Below are positions 51,256 to 60,097 of a stretch of 64,000 nucleotides of DNA, piece after piece. The DNA is taken from positions 1 through 64,000 of the forward strand of contig CAYXHP010000020.1 in assembly GCA_964465015.1 (NCBI GenBank), written 5' to 3'. A program made the translations under genes and the position numbers. The notes under the pieces were generated by a model, which ran no database searches, was not told where the DNA came from, and was given only the letters and a program-made list of their open reading frames with translations. This DNA is from Humimonas sp964465015. Its GTDB lineage: Bacteria > Gemmatimonadota > Gemmatimonadetes > Palauibacterales > Palauibacteraceae. Each line of letters begins with the position of its first letter. The first letter of the stretch is position 1.

Positions 51256-51742
51256 GTCGCTCCTCCATGTAGAAGGAGAGGAGGAGAAGGACCGCTCCGG
51301 TGGAGACCGCCATGTCGGCCACGTTGAACACGGGCCACCGGTGCACGCCGATGCCCACGTCCAGAAAGTCGACCACTCCCCTCGGAAAGCGGAGTCGGTC
51401 GATGATGTTCCCCACCGCACCCGCTGAGACGAGGGCCACCGCGAACAGCCGCAGGCGGTCCCCATCCGGCGTGACCCGGTACAGGTAGCCCAGGACGACC
51501 AGCGCGCCGAGGGAGAGGGCCAGGAACAGCACCCTGGAGTGGGTACCCACGTGGATGCCGAACGCGGCGCCGGGGTTCTGGGTGTAGGTCAGGCGAAAGA
51601 AGTCGCCCAGGACCGGCACCGACTGATACAGGGCCATGTGGGCACGGATCCAGCTCTTCGTGACCAGGTCGGTCGCGACGACCAGGCCGATGGTCGTCGC
51701 CAGGAGCAGGGGCTTGTTGACGCGACTCTCTCCCACGGGCAC
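51221..51742 (-). CDS. lspA: Lipoprotein signal peptidase LspA
   Basis: 173 residues, four TM helices. Family motifs: ATDLVTKSW, TQNPGAAFGI, GNIIDRLRFPRGVVDFLD (first catalytic Asp) and WPVFNVADMAV (second Asp). Cleaves prolipoprotein signal peptides after lipidation. The start is uncertain: GTG 51742 chosen, GTG 51736 also possible; it lies 20 bases past the DksA-like gene's stop. C-terminal tail is Asp/Gly-rich. Confidence 0.93.
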   Translation of the reverse strand: MPVGESRVNKPLLLATTIGLVVATDLVTKSWIRAHMALYQSVPVLGDFFRLTYTQNPGAAFGIHVGTHSRVLFLALSLGALVVLGYLYRVTPDGDRLRLFAVALVSAGAVGNIIDRLRFPRGVVDFLDVGIGVHRWPVFNVADMAVSTGAVLLLLSFYMEERRESDDGGDGGA

Positions 51743-51761
51743 GACGAGGGACGAGGCCCGC

Positions 51762-52145
51762 TCAGCGGGCGGCACCGCTCTCTTCCTCCTCCTTGCATCG
51801 CACGCAAAGGCGCGTGTGCGGCAGGGCGTCGAGACGCTCGAAGGAGATGGGTTCGCCACACTCCTGGCAGATCCCGAACTTCTCGGGAGCCTGGTAGAGC
51901 CGGCGCAGCGCCTGGTCGATGTGATACAGGAAGCGACCTTCCTTGCTGGCAAACAGGAAGGCCTTCTCGCGCTCCATGGCATCGGTGCCCTGGTCAGCCA
52001 TGTGGAAGCTGTATGCCGACAGGTCTCCGTCCGAGCCCTGGGGCGTGTCGGAGAACGACTTGTCGTAGAAGCCCAGCTGCTTGAGCACCCGGGCCCTCTC
52101 CTGGAGTAGGCGCTCCTCGAAGTGCTTGATGTCCTTCTTCTTCAT
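51762..52145 (-). CDS. DksA/TraR-type zinc-finger protein
   Basis: 127 residues. Coiled-coil N-half with SFHMADQGTDAMEREKAF, as in the general-stress/YteA branch rather than the DxxDxA tip of E. coli DksA, then a C4 zinc finger CQECGEPISFERLDALPHTRLCVRC. May bind RNA polymerase through the secondary channel. ATG overlaps the ileS stop (ATGA). The ileS-dksA-lspA-rluD order occurs in several phyla. Confidence 0.9.
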   Translation of the reverse strand: MKKKDIKHFEERLLQERARVLKQLGFYDKSFSDTPQGSDGDLSAYSFHMADQGTDAMEREKAFLFASKEGRFLYHIDQALRRLYQAPEKFGICQECGEPISFERLDALPHTRLCVRCKEEEESGAAR

Positions 52146-55100
52146 GGCTCCCGCATGCTCCGAGTATGTCTCGTTTGCGTCTCGCGCCCGTCTTCGATGG
52201 CCCGATCGAGTCCGATGAGGACCCGGTAGCCGTCCACCTCCAGCTCCTGGCGGTGGTCCACTCCATCCAGGGCCGCCTCGCCGACCCCGTAGTGGGTGGC
52301 GAGCGTCTCTTCCGCGATGGCAGCGGCGTGCTCGGCCGCCGCGGCCTCGACGGCCGCATCGCCCGCCACGCCCAGCCGGATCCTGTCCTCCACCGCCAGT
52401 CCCGCATCGCGGCGGAGTCGCTGCACCCGGCTCACGATCTCCCGGGCCAGTCCCTCGCGCCGAAGCGCCTCGTCCAGCGTCGGGTCGAGCGCCGTGAAAT
52501 ACCCCGCCGCGTTCCCGACGGTCAGTGCGTCATCGGTCTGTTCGAGGATACGGACCTCGGAGGGCGTGATCTCAACCTCACGACCGTCGACCACGAGGCT
52601 CACGCTCTCGCCCCCGCGAAGCCGACGCGCTGCGGCGGCTTCGAGCTGACCGATCGCGGCGGCCACCGCCGGCGTCGCGGAACCGAAGCGCGGACCCAAC
52701 GCCGCATAATCCGGTTTCGCGATTAGCCTTAAAATATCGTGCTCATCGTCCACGAAGTCAACGGCTTTGACGTTGAGCTCCTCTTCGAAGATGGCCAGCA
52801 GCTCGGCGGGGATCCTCCTCGCGCCGGGCACCACGACGCGGACGCCACGCAGCGGCTGTCGCACCCGAATGCCGGCCTTCTCGCGGGCCGCGCGGCCCAA
52901 GGCCGAGAGCTCCCGAACGTCCGCCATGCCGCGCTCGAGATCGAGGTCCCTGCGGCCACGCGCCACAGGGAAGTCGGCCAGGTGGACCGACTCGCCCACC
53001 AGGGCCCGGTGGAGCCAGTCCGAGAGAAAGGGCGAGAAGGGAGCCAGGAGGAGCGCCGTCGTGGTCAGGGCCTCGTGCAGGGTCGCGAAGGCGTCGCGCG
53101 CGCTGCGACCCGTCTCTCCGTCGCTCCGGGTGGCCCAGAAGCGCGGGCGCGTGCGCCGGACGTACCAGTTCGAGAGCTCGCCGACCACGAACTCCGACAG
53201 TCGCCGTGCCCCTGGGGTGGGGTCGTAGTCCTCCAGCGAGCGTCCGACGACCTCCACGACTCCATCCAGCCTGGACAGGAGCCACCGGTCCATGACGGGA
53301 CGTTCGGTCGCGGGCCTCGCGTCCATGCTCGCGTGGCTCCAGTCCTCCAGGTTCGCGTACAGAGAGAAGAACCGGTACGTGTTTCGCAGCGTATCGAAGA
53401 ACCTCCGGGTCACCTCGTCGATCCCCTCGGGATCCCAACGCTTGGGGAGCCAAGGGTTGCTGGAGGACAGGAGGTACCAGCGGATCGCATCGGCCCCATG
53501 GCGCTCGAGCGCATCCCACGGGTCGACCGCGTTACCCCGGGACTTGGACATCTTCCGTCCCTCGGCGTCCAGCACCAGGTCGTTCACCACCACGGCCCGG
53601 TAGGCCGGTCGGTCGAAGAGGATGGTGGACAGCGCCAGCATCGAGTAGAACCAGCCGCGCGTCTGATCCACGCCTTCGGCGATGAAGTCGGCCGGGAAGT
53701 GGCGCCGGAAAGCCTCGTCGTTCTCGAACGGCCAGTGCCACTGCGCGTAGGGCATCGAGCCGGAGTCGAACCAGGCGTCCAGGACCTGCGGCACGCGGCG
53801 CATGACGCCGTGGCAGCCGGGCTCGGTGCACTCCCACGCCGGTTCGTCGATCTGCGGTCGATGGGGATCGAAGTCGGACGGGAGCCCGCCGGCCCGCTCC
53901 TTCAGCTCGGCGATGGAGCCGATCACGCTCCGGTGCCGCGCATCGGCATCGCACTCCCACACCGGGAGCGGCGTGCCCCAGTAGCGGTCCCGTGACAGCG
54001 CCCAGTCCACGTTCCCGCGCAGCCATTCGCCCATGCGTCCGGTGCCGATCTCGGGCGGATGCCAATCCACCGAGGCGTTGTGCTCGAGCAGTCGATCGGT
54101 GACCGCCGTGGTACGCACGTACCACGAGTCGCGCGCCATGTAGAGCAGCTTGCTGTCGCAGCGCCAGCAGTGGGGATAGCTGTGCCGATAGCGCTCGGCC
54201 CGGTACAGGGTCCCCTCCTCGCGCAGGTGTCCCAGGATGCGTGCCTCGGTGTCCGGGTCGTTCACGGGTCGGCCCGCGAGCCCGGCGGGAACGTCATGCA
54301 CGAATCGACCGTCGTCTCCGACCGTGTGCTGCATGGGAAGACCGGCGCGGCGACCGAGCTCGAAGTCGTCCTCGCCGTACATCACCGCCGTGTGCACGAC
54401 CCCGGTGCCCTCGTCCACCGTGACGAAGTCGGCGGGGAGGACGGTCCAGGCCGCGGCGCTCCCGGCGGCGTCGACCGCGCCTTCGAACGGCGGCCGGTAG
54501 CGCTGGCCCACCAGCTCGCTCCCGGGGAAGGTCTCCAGCACCTCCACCTCGTTGCGGAGCACCGCTTCCATCCGCGCCCGGGCCAGGATCAGCACGTCAC
54601 CCTTGGCGGCCCCCGCCTCGTCGCTGTCCGCGGTGACCCTCACGCGGACGTACTCGATCTCCGGGTGGACGGCTAGCGCGATGTTGCCGGGAAGCGTCCA
54701 CGGGGTCGTGGTCCAGCCCAGGATCGCCGCGCCGTCGGGGTCCTCCTCGAGCGGGAAGGCCACGAACACCGCCGTGTCATCGACCTCCTCGTACCCGAGC
54801 GCGACCTCGTGGCTCGAGAGGCCGGTGCCGCACCGGGGACAATACGGCAGGACCTTGTAGCCCTTGTACAGGAGGCCCTTGCGATCGATTTCCGACAGGG
54901 CCCACCAGGCTGATTCGATGTACTCGGGCTCGCACGTGATGTAGGGATCGTCATAGTCCAGCCAGTAGCCGATCCGCTGCGAGAGCCGCTCCCATTCCTC
55001 CTTGTAGGTGAAGATGTTGTCGCGACACACGCGGTTGAACTCGGCGATCCCCACCTCCTCGATCTCGGGCTTGCCCGAGATGCCGAGCTGACGCTCGGCC

Positions 55101-55381
55101 TCGATCTCGACCGGGAGGCCGTGCGTGTCCCACCCCGCCTTCCGGGGCACGTGGTGGCCCGTCATGGTGCGATGGCGCGCGGCCAGGTCCTTGATCGTCC
55201 GGGCCAGGATGTGGTGCACCCCGGGCCGGCCGTTGGCGGTGGGCGGTCCCTCGTAGAAGACGTACTCGGGCCGGCCGCGGCGCGCCTCGACACTGCCATG
55301 GTAGAGGTCCTCGTCGCGCCAGACGCGCAGGAGGCCTTCCTCGAGCTCCGCTACGCCATCCGGGAGCTCCGGGTAGCTCAT
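52142..55381 (-). CDS. ileS: Isoleucyl-tRNA synthetase, type 2 (eukaryote-like)
   Basis: 1079 residues. HIGH-equivalent GVHHI (54-58) within YEGPPTANGRPGVHH, RKAGWDTHGLPVEIE, editing CP1 domain, KMSKS at about residue 612, WYVRRTRPRFW, and a long C-terminal region without the zinc Cys cluster of type-1 enzymes. The sequence style matches the type-2 IleRS class, which is intrinsically less sensitive to mupirocin. ATG overlaps the pnp stop (ATGA). Confidence 0.95.
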   Translation of the reverse strand: MSYPELPDGVAELEEGLLRVWRDEDLYHGSVEARRGRPEYVFYEGPPTANGRPGVHHILARTIKDLAARHRTMTGHHVPRKAGWDTHGLPVEIEAERQLGISGKPEIEEVGIAEFNRVCRDNIFTYKEEWERLSQRIGYWLDYDDPYITCEPEYIESAWWALSEIDRKGLLYKGYKVLPYCPRCGTGLSSHEVALGYEEVDDTAVFVAFPLEEDPDGAAILGWTTTPWTLPGNIALAVHPEIEYVRVRVTADSDEAGAAKGDVLILARARMEAVLRNEVEVLETFPGSELVGQRYRPPFEGAVDAAGSAAAWTVLPADFVTVDEGTGVVHTAVMYGEDDFELGRRAGLPMQHTVGDDGRFVHDVPAGLAGRPVNDPDTEARILGHLREEGTLYRAERYRHSYPHCWRCDSKLLYMARDSWYVRTTAVTDRLLEHNASVDWHPPEIGTGRMGEWLRGNVDWALSRDRYWGTPLPVWECDADARHRSVIGSIAELKERAGGLPSDFDPHRPQIDEPAWECTEPGCHGVMRRVPQVLDAWFDSGSMPYAQWHWPFENDEAFRRHFPADFIAEGVDQTRGWFYSMLALSTILFDRPAYRAVVVNDLVLDAEGRKMSKSRGNAVDPWDALERHGADAIRWYLLSSSNPWLPKRWDPEGIDEVTRRFFDTLRNTYRFFSLYANLEDWSHASMDARPATERPVMDRWLLSRLDGVVEVVGRSLEDYDPTPGARRLSEFVVGELSNWYVRRTRPRFWATRSDGETGRSARDAFATLHEALTTTALLLAPFSPFLSDWLHRALVGESVHLADFPVARGRRDLDLERGMADVRELSALGRAAREKAGIRVRQPLRGVRVVVPGARRIPAELLAIFEEELNVKAVDFVDDEHDILRLIAKPDYAALGPRFGSATPAVAAAIGQLEAAAARRLRGGESVSLVVDGREVEITPSEVRILEQTDDALTVGNAAGYFTALDPTLDEALRREGLAREIVSRVQRLRRDAGLAVEDRIRLGVAGDAAVEAAAAEHAAAIAEETLATHYGVGEAALDGVDHRQELEVDGYRVLIGLDRAIEDGRETQTRHTRSMREP

Positions 55382-56211
55382 GAAAGCCGGGCGAGGACGG
55401 CCCGCACCAGCCGCGTGAGGCCCGGCTCCGCCGTCTTCGCGGTCGCGATGATGGTGGCGACGTTGGCGGGCTCGAGGGCATCGGGGAGGCAGGCGTCGGT
55501 GATGATGGAGATCCCCAGCACCCGCAGACCGACATGCCGGGCCACGATGACCTCGGGCACCGTGGACATGCCGACCACGTCCGCGCCCAGGACGCGGAGC
55601 ATCCGGTACTCCGCGGCCGTCTCGAGGTTGGGACCGGTCACGGCCACGTACACTCCCTCCCGCAGGATGATGCCGAGTCGGAGCGCCTCCTCACGCGCCA
55701 GCGAGCGAAGCTCCTCATCGTACACCTCGGACATGTCCGGGAACCGGGGACCCTGCTGGTCGATGTTGGGACCGACGAGCGGATTGGCGCCCTGGAGGTT
55801 GATGTGGTCCGCCAGGAGCATGAGCTCCCCGGGGTTCCACAACGGGTGCATCCCCCCGCAGGCGTTGGAGACCACCAGGGTGCGCGCGCCGAGCTCCGCC
55901 ATCACGCGCACCGGAAAGCCCACTTGCTGGGCCGTGTATCCCTCGTACAGGTGGAAGCGCCCGGCCATGGCTACCACCGGGTGACCCTCCAGCTCCCCGG
56001 AGATCAGCCGCCCGGCGTGGGACTCCACCGTGGCCTCCGGAAAGCCCGGGATCTCGGCGTACGGAACCTCCGAGGCGTCCGCGATGGCCGCTCCCAGACC
56101 GCCCAGGCCGGTCCCGAGTATGACCGCGACGTCCGGGGCGGACCGGAGCCGGGGCCGGACGACGTCGGCCGCGGCACGGACGTCCTGGTAGTCCGGAAAG
56201 CCCGCGCTCAC
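55378..56211 (-). CDS. Purine nucleoside phosphorylase, trimeric class
   Basis: 277 residues. AVILGTGLGGLG (phosphate loop), GRFHLYEGY, VSNACGGMHPLWNPGELML, GVYVAVTGPNLETAAEYR and GMSTVPEVIVARH are the PNP/MTAP type-2 motifs; Asn in SIITDACLP-like position is Asp, as in bacterial inosine/guanosine enzymes. Releases purine bases from nucleosides. GTG start overlaps the divIVA stop (GTGA). Confidence 0.92.
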   Translation of the reverse strand: MSAGFPDYQDVRAAADVVRPRLRSAPDVAVILGTGLGGLGAAIADASEVPYAEIPGFPEATVESHAGRLISGELEGHPVVAMAGRFHLYEGYTAQQVGFPVRVMAELGARTLVVSNACGGMHPLWNPGELMLLADHINLQGANPLVGPNIDQQGPRFPDMSEVYDEELRSLAREEALRLGIILREGVYVAVTGPNLETAAEYRMLRVLGADVVGMSTVPEVIVARHVGLRVLGISIITDACLPDALEPANVATIIATAKTAEPGLTRLVRAVLARLS

Positions 56212-56801
56212 GCCCCCTCGCCGGCCGGGGGCCCGCCGGCTCCCTCGAGCCGGATGGGAGGCGTGTCGCGCCGCTCGACGACCGGTCGAGGTCCGGCACC
56301 GTCCGCGGGCCGCGACGGCCTCTCGTGGCCGGGGTCCGCCCGCAGCCGCGCCTGCTCGGCCTCGAGCTCCTCCAGGAAACGCTCCAGCGTGTCCCGGAAC
56401 GAGCGCAGGAAGCGCTCGCGCCGGACCCGCAGATCCTCGAGCTTGCGCTCGGCGGCGCGCTCCTCTTCCCGGGCCTCCTGGACGATCTGCTCCGCCCTGG
56501 ACTCGGCCTCGCGAATGCGGAGCTCGGCCTCGCGCTCGGCCTGGGCGCGCGCCTCCTCGCGCAGCTCCTGCGCCGCCATGAGCGCGTCGTTCAGGGCCTT
56601 CTCCCGCTCCTCGTAGCGCTCGAGCTTCTCCTCCAGGACCCCCAGGCGCTCTCGCCGCGTGCGGTCCTCGGCCACGAGACCACCCAACCGGTCCGCCACG
56701 AGCTCCAGGAAGGCATCCACCTGCTCGGGGTCGTATCCGCGCAGGATGCGGCGGAAGTCTTCCTTCTTCTTTCGGATGTCCAGTGGCGACAGTTCGATCA
56801 T
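56208..56801 (-). CDS. divIVA: DivIVA-domain coiled-coil protein
   Basis: 197 residues. N-terminal LSPLDIRKKKEDFRRILRGYDPEQVDAFL is the DivIVA membrane-curvature domain (Phe and Arg of the crossed loop present), followed by a long Glu/Arg coiled coil (about 40-160) and a Pro-rich tail. Predicted polar or septal scaffold. ATG overlaps the yggS stop (ATGA). yggS-divIVA pairing is common near division genes. Confidence 0.9.
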   Translation of the reverse strand: MIELSPLDIRKKKEDFRRILRGYDPEQVDAFLELVADRLGGLVAEDRTRRERLGVLEEKLERYEEREKALNDALMAAQELREEARAQAEREAELRIREAESRAEQIVQEAREEERAAERKLEDLRVRRERFLRSFRDTLERFLEELEAEQARLRADPGHERPSRPADGAGPRPVVERRDTPPIRLEGAGGPPAGEGA

Positions 56802-57529
56802 GATCTCTCTCCGACGAGGACCGTTCCCAGCCTCAGCCGGGTGCTCCCCTCTTCCACCGCGATCTCGAAGTCCTGGCTCATGCCCATGGACAGGACGTCG
56901 CCGTCGAACCCCTCTAACTCCCGGGCACAACGCTCCCACAACTCCCGCGTGCGCCGGAAGGTGGCTCGCACGAGGCTGTCGTCGTCGGTGAGCGGGGCCA
57001 TCGTCATCAGACCGCGGACCCGGAGGGCTGGTAGCGCGCAGACGGCCCGGATCGCATCGACGGCCTCGGAGCGCTCCTCGAGCGTGCCCGCCTCGAAGCC
57101 GCCCTTGGACGCCTCGCCCGATGCGTTCACCTGTACGAGGATCGGAAGCTCGCCCTTCCCCGTCCTCTCGGCCTCCCGGTGGAGCGTCCCGGCGAGCCGC
57201 AGCGAGTCCACCGACTCGATCTCGTCGAACAGCCGCACGGCGCGCGCGGCCTTGTTCCGCTGCAGGTGACCGATCATGTGCCAGCACAGTCCCAGTCGGC
57301 CGAGGCGCTCGAGCTTCCCCTCGGCCTCCCCCACCCGGTTCTCGCCCACACACCGCAGGCCAGCCGCCGCGACCGCCCGCAGCGCCTCGTCGGGGTGCCC
57401 CTTGGTGACGGCCAGGATCTCGACCGCGTCCGGGCTCCGGCCCGCGCGCGCGGCGGCCTCCGTGATGCGCTCCCGCACCCGGGCGAGCCGCTCCTCCAGG
57501 GCTTCGACGGCCGCCGGAGCCGGCGTCAT
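56798..57529 (-). CDS. PLP homeostasis protein, YggS/PROSC family
   Basis: 243 residues, single alanine-racemase-like barrel. PLP-binding Lys in EILAVTKG (about 37-44), HMIGHLQRNKA, VNASGEASKGG, GLMTMAPL, and SMGMSQDFEIAVEEGST with RLGTVLVG at the end. Manages intracellular pyridoxal phosphate rather than catalysing a reaction. ATG at 57529 directly follows the tonB terminator. Confidence 0.95.
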   Translation of the reverse strand: MTPAPAAVEALEERLARVRERITEAAARAGRSPDAVEILAVTKGHPDEALRAVAAAGLRCVGENRVGEAEGKLERLGRLGLCWHMIGHLQRNKAARAVRLFDEIESVDSLRLAGTLHREAERTGKGELPILVQVNASGEASKGGFEAGTLEERSEAVDAIRAVCALPALRVRGLMTMAPLTDDDSLVRATFRRTRELWERCARELEGFDGDVLSMGMSQDFEIAVEEGSTRLRLGTVLVGERS

Positions 57530-57544
57530 GGGGTCCGAAACGCG

Positions 57545-57573
57545 AGAGCCGCCCGGTCGCCCCGGGCGGCTCT
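57545..57573. terminator. Terminator hairpin after tonB
   Basis: Perfect 12-bp stem (57545-57556 with 57562-57573) and 5-base loop, about 33 bases beyond the tonB stop. On the minus strand it is followed by CGCGTTTC, a short T-run. Confidence 0.75.
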
Positions 57574-57605
57574 GCCTGACCGTCGGCCGACCACCCGGCG
57601 GGACG

Positions 57606-58286
57606 CTAGCGCTGCACCTGGAACGTGATGGCCTGGGAGACCCACACGCCGATCGGCTTGTCGCGGTTGATGGCCGGCTTGAAGTGCATGTTGGTCGCCA
57701 CCTTGGCCGCCGCCTGGTCCAGGGCGTCGTAGCCGCTCGAGGTCTGCACGACCGTCTTCCCCACCTGGCCCTTGTCGTTCACCCAGAGCCAGAGGATGAC
57801 CTTGCCGCCGATCCCAACGTCCTTGAGGGACGGCGGGTAGTAGCGCTGCAGCAGGCGCTGGATCTCGCTGCCGTTCTCGAGCTTCGGATCCACGTCGCGC
57901 GGAATGAAGGACGGCCGGTCGGACGGGCTCCCCGCCTTGGGCGGCGGCGGCAGCTGCTCGACCGGGTTGTTCTCGAACGTCGTGGGGGCGATGGTCACGT
58001 CCTCCTTGACGTTGGCCGCGGCGACCTTCGGCGTGGCGGGCCGCGCGATCTGCTTCGGTGGCGGCGGGATCTTCACCTCGGGCGGGAGCTGCACGGCGGT
58101 CAGGGACTTGTTCTCCGTGCCGAGGTTCTCGGCGTGGAGCTGGGGAAAGAACTCCACCAGCCCGAAGTGGAGGGCCACCGCGGCGATGAGGCCGATGTAG
58201 ACCCACGTCGAATAGCTGTTCTTGAACTCGTCGTTGGCGGTGCGGTTGAGGCCGCCCGCCCGGTGCTCCGCTCCCTCGGCCGCCAT
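57606..58286 (-). CDS. tonB: TonB-family energy transducer
   Basis: 226 residues. Cytoplasmic head, TM helix (about 28-45), Pro-rich periplasmic linker (PPEVKIPPPPKQIARP, LPPPPKAG), and a C-terminal TonB domain (GIGGKVILWLWVNDKGQV ... DKPIGVWVSQAITFQV). Couples the ExbB/ExbD proton channel to outer-membrane receptors. Last gene of the exbB operon, 2 bases after exbD. Confidence 0.93.
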   Translation of the reverse strand: MAAEGAEHRAGGLNRTANDEFKNSYSTWVYIGLIAAVALHFGLVEFFPQLHAENLGTENKSLTAVQLPPEVKIPPPPKQIARPATPKVAAANVKEDVTIAPTTFENNPVEQLPPPPKAGSPSDRPSFIPRDVDPKLENGSEIQRLLQRYYPPSLKDVGIGGKVILWLWVNDKGQVGKTVVQTSSGYDALDQAAAKVATNMHFKPAINRDKPIGVWVSQAITFQVQR

Positions 58287-58288
58287 GA

Positions 58289-58741
58289 CTACCTCCTCGG
58301 CCTGGAGACGCGCTGGGCCAGCCGGGTCCCGAATACGACCCGGACCGCGCCCGCGGCCTGCAGCTGCTGTGTGATCGTGTTGATCTCGTGGTATGGCACG
58401 TCACGATCCGCCCGCACCTCCACGACCAGCTGCCGGTTGCCGGCGTAGATCGGCCGGACCACGCCGGCGATCTGGTCGAAGGGCACGTTCTGGTCGTTGA
58501 TCCAGACGGTTCCTTGCTTCGTCAACCAGATGTGCAGGATGTTCTTGCGCTTGGAGTCGACCTTCTTGGTCGCCTGCGCCTTGGGCCACTGGATCTCCCG
58601 CTTCTTCTCCTTGCGGAAGGTCGTGGTGACCATGAAGAAGATCAGCAGCAGGAACGCGATGTCCGCCAGGGACGAGGTCGGAATCTCGCTGCTGGCCCGC
58701 GACTTCCTGCTGAACCCGCCTCCGCCGCCTTTGAGCGCCAT
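58289..58741 (-). CDS. exbD: ExbD/TolR biopolymer transport protein (second copy)
   Basis: 150 residues. Gly-rich cytoplasmic tail, TM helix with SLADIAFLLLIFFMVTT carrying the proton-pathway Asp (DIAFLLLIFF), and periplasmic domain with VVEVRADRDVPYHEI. Paralogous to the next upstream gene; the basic periplasmic stretch KAQATKKVDSKRK is unlike the first copy, suggesting heteromeric pairing. Three bases separate the two genes. Confidence 0.94.
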   Translation of the reverse strand: MALKGGGGGFSRKSRASSEIPTSSLADIAFLLLIFFMVTTTFRKEKKREIQWPKAQATKKVDSKRKNILHIWLTKQGTVWINDQNVPFDQIAGVVRPIYAGNRQLVVEVRADRDVPYHEINTITQQLQAAGAVRVVFGTRLAQRVSRPRR

Positions 58742-58744
58742 GTC

Positions 58745-59170
58745 TCAGTCCTCGCCCAGCATCTGGAGGGAGATTCTCTCGGCTCCCGCTTCCTTCACAC
58801 CATCGAGCACGTGTATCATATCCCGATAGGGAGCGTTGGGGTCCGTCTTGATGGCCGCGATGATGTTGGCGTTGGCGGCCAGCTCCTGGCGCATGATCCC
58901 CGACACCTGGTCGGCCGTCACGGTCTGTGTCTCCTCGCTCTGGCCGCGCTTCACCTGCACTCTTCCGTCCGGCTGAACCAGGAAGAAGATGATGTTCTTG
59001 GCGGCGACCGCCTGCTCCTTGGACTTCTCGGGAAGGACGATCGGAAGGCCCCTCTCCTCGTTGAACACCGTGGTGGTGAGGAAGAAGATCAGGAGCAGGA
59101 ACGCGATGTCGGCCAGCGAGGCCGTCGGGATCTCGTCGGAGACCCTCTCTCTACGGTTCAGCAGCGGCAT
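58745..59170 (-). CDS. exbD: ExbD/TolR biopolymer transport protein (first copy)
   Basis: 141 residues. SDEIPTASLADIAFLLLIFFLTTTVF contains the membrane Asp of the proton path in one TM helix; the periplasmic domain ends AIKTDPNAPYRDMIHVLDGVKEAGA, the ExbD/TolR dimer core. ATG at 59170, 51 bases after exbB. Works with ExbB to power TonB. Confidence 0.94.
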   Translation of the reverse strand: MPLLNRRERVSDEIPTASLADIAFLLLIFFLTTTVFNEERGLPIVLPEKSKEQAVAAKNIIFFLVQPDGRVQVKRGQSEETQTVTADQVSGIMRQELAANANIIAAIKTDPNAPYRDMIHVLDGVKEAGAERISLQMLGED

Positions 59171-59221
59171 GGTGCTCTCCCGTCGGCGTCTTCGGGTGGC
59201 GGCTCAGCTGGGCTCGACGGC

Positions 59222-59932
59222 CTAGCGCGTGCCCGGGGCGCCGTGGGCTCCGCCCGCGGTGCCCGACGTACCGATGCGCTCGGACGCGTGGCCGGTCTCG
59301 ATTTTCCAGATGAGGTCGAGGACCGCCTGCGACCCCTCCTCCATGTCCATGATCAGCTTGTCGATCCGGGTCACGAAGAAGTTGTAGGCCACGTTCACGG
59401 GGATGGCGATCGTGAGCCCGGCCGCGGTCGTGATGAGCGCGACCTTGATCCCGCCGGCCACCAGCGTGGGCTCGACCTGTCCGGCCTGCTCGATAGCGGC
59501 GAAGGCGAGGATCATCCCGATCACCGTCCCGAGGAACCCGAGCATCGGCGCCACGTTGGCGATGGTCGCCAGCACGACGAGCCCGCGCTCCAGGAAGTCC
59601 ACCTCGGTGTTGCCCGTGGTGTTGATCGCGGTCTGGATGTCCCCCTCGGTGTGCTCCTCGCGCACCCTGCGCAGGCCCGCGAGGAGGATCGCCGCCACGG
59701 GTCCGGCCGTCTCTTCGGCCTTGGCGATCGCAGCGTCCAGGCGTCCGGCCACGCCCAGATCCTCGACTTCGGCCAGGAGCTTACGTGACTCCCGATGGGC
59801 GACCAGCAGGGTCCAGCCCTTGGCCAGGATGACGCCCAGCGCCACCAGCGAGCAGAGGACGAGCGGATACATCATGAACCCGCCGTCCTTGAAGAGCGTG
59901 AGCAGCTTGAAGGTCGGTCCACCTGGCTGCAA
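59222..59932 (-). CDS. exbB: ExbB/TolQ proton-channel protein
   Basis: 236 residues, three TM helices: MYPLVLCSLVALGVILAK, then after a cytoplasmic loop the conserved pair ANVAPMLGFLGTVIGMILAF and GGIKVALITTAAGLTIAIP with the polar Thr residues of the proton path. A TTG start at 59932 is chosen because GGGAGG lies 5 bases upstream and the N-terminal LLTLFKDGGF is conserved in the family; ATG 59878 would remove it. First gene of the exbB-exbD-exbD-tonB operon. Confidence 0.92.
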   Translation of the reverse strand: MQPGGPTFKLLTLFKDGGFMMYPLVLCSLVALGVILAKGWTLLVAHRESRKLLAEVEDLGVAGRLDAAIAKAEETAGPVAAILLAGLRRVREEHTEGDIQTAINTTGNTEVDFLERGLVVLATIANVAPMLGFLGTVIGMILAFAAIEQAGQVEPTLVAGGIKVALITTAAGLTIAIPVNVAYNFFVTRIDKLIMDMEEGSQAVLDLIWKIETGHASERIGTSGTAGGAHGAPGTR

Positions 59933-59994
59933 TGCCGCCTCCCGTCCTGGATGTGCGCACGATGACCCTGCCCGGGCCACGTTCGGGCCGCCTC

Positions 59995-60023
59995 ATTCTA
60001 TGGGGCTACTCCGGCCTCGTCAA
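59995..60023 (-). promoter_or_regulatory. exbB promoter: TTGACG-N17-TAGAAT
   Basis: -35 TTGACG at 60023-60018 and -10 TAGAAT at 60000-59995, spacer exactly 17, giving a leader of about 55 bases before the TTG start of exbB. It is among the best sigma-70-like matches in the window. I see no obvious Fur-type box over it. Confidence 0.8.
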
Positions 60024-60097
60024 CGAATCCGGAGCCGCTCCTCGGTGAATCGGCGAGTCCTTCCCCCGGCCTCGCTGCGACTCGCTCCCCGGCCTCT

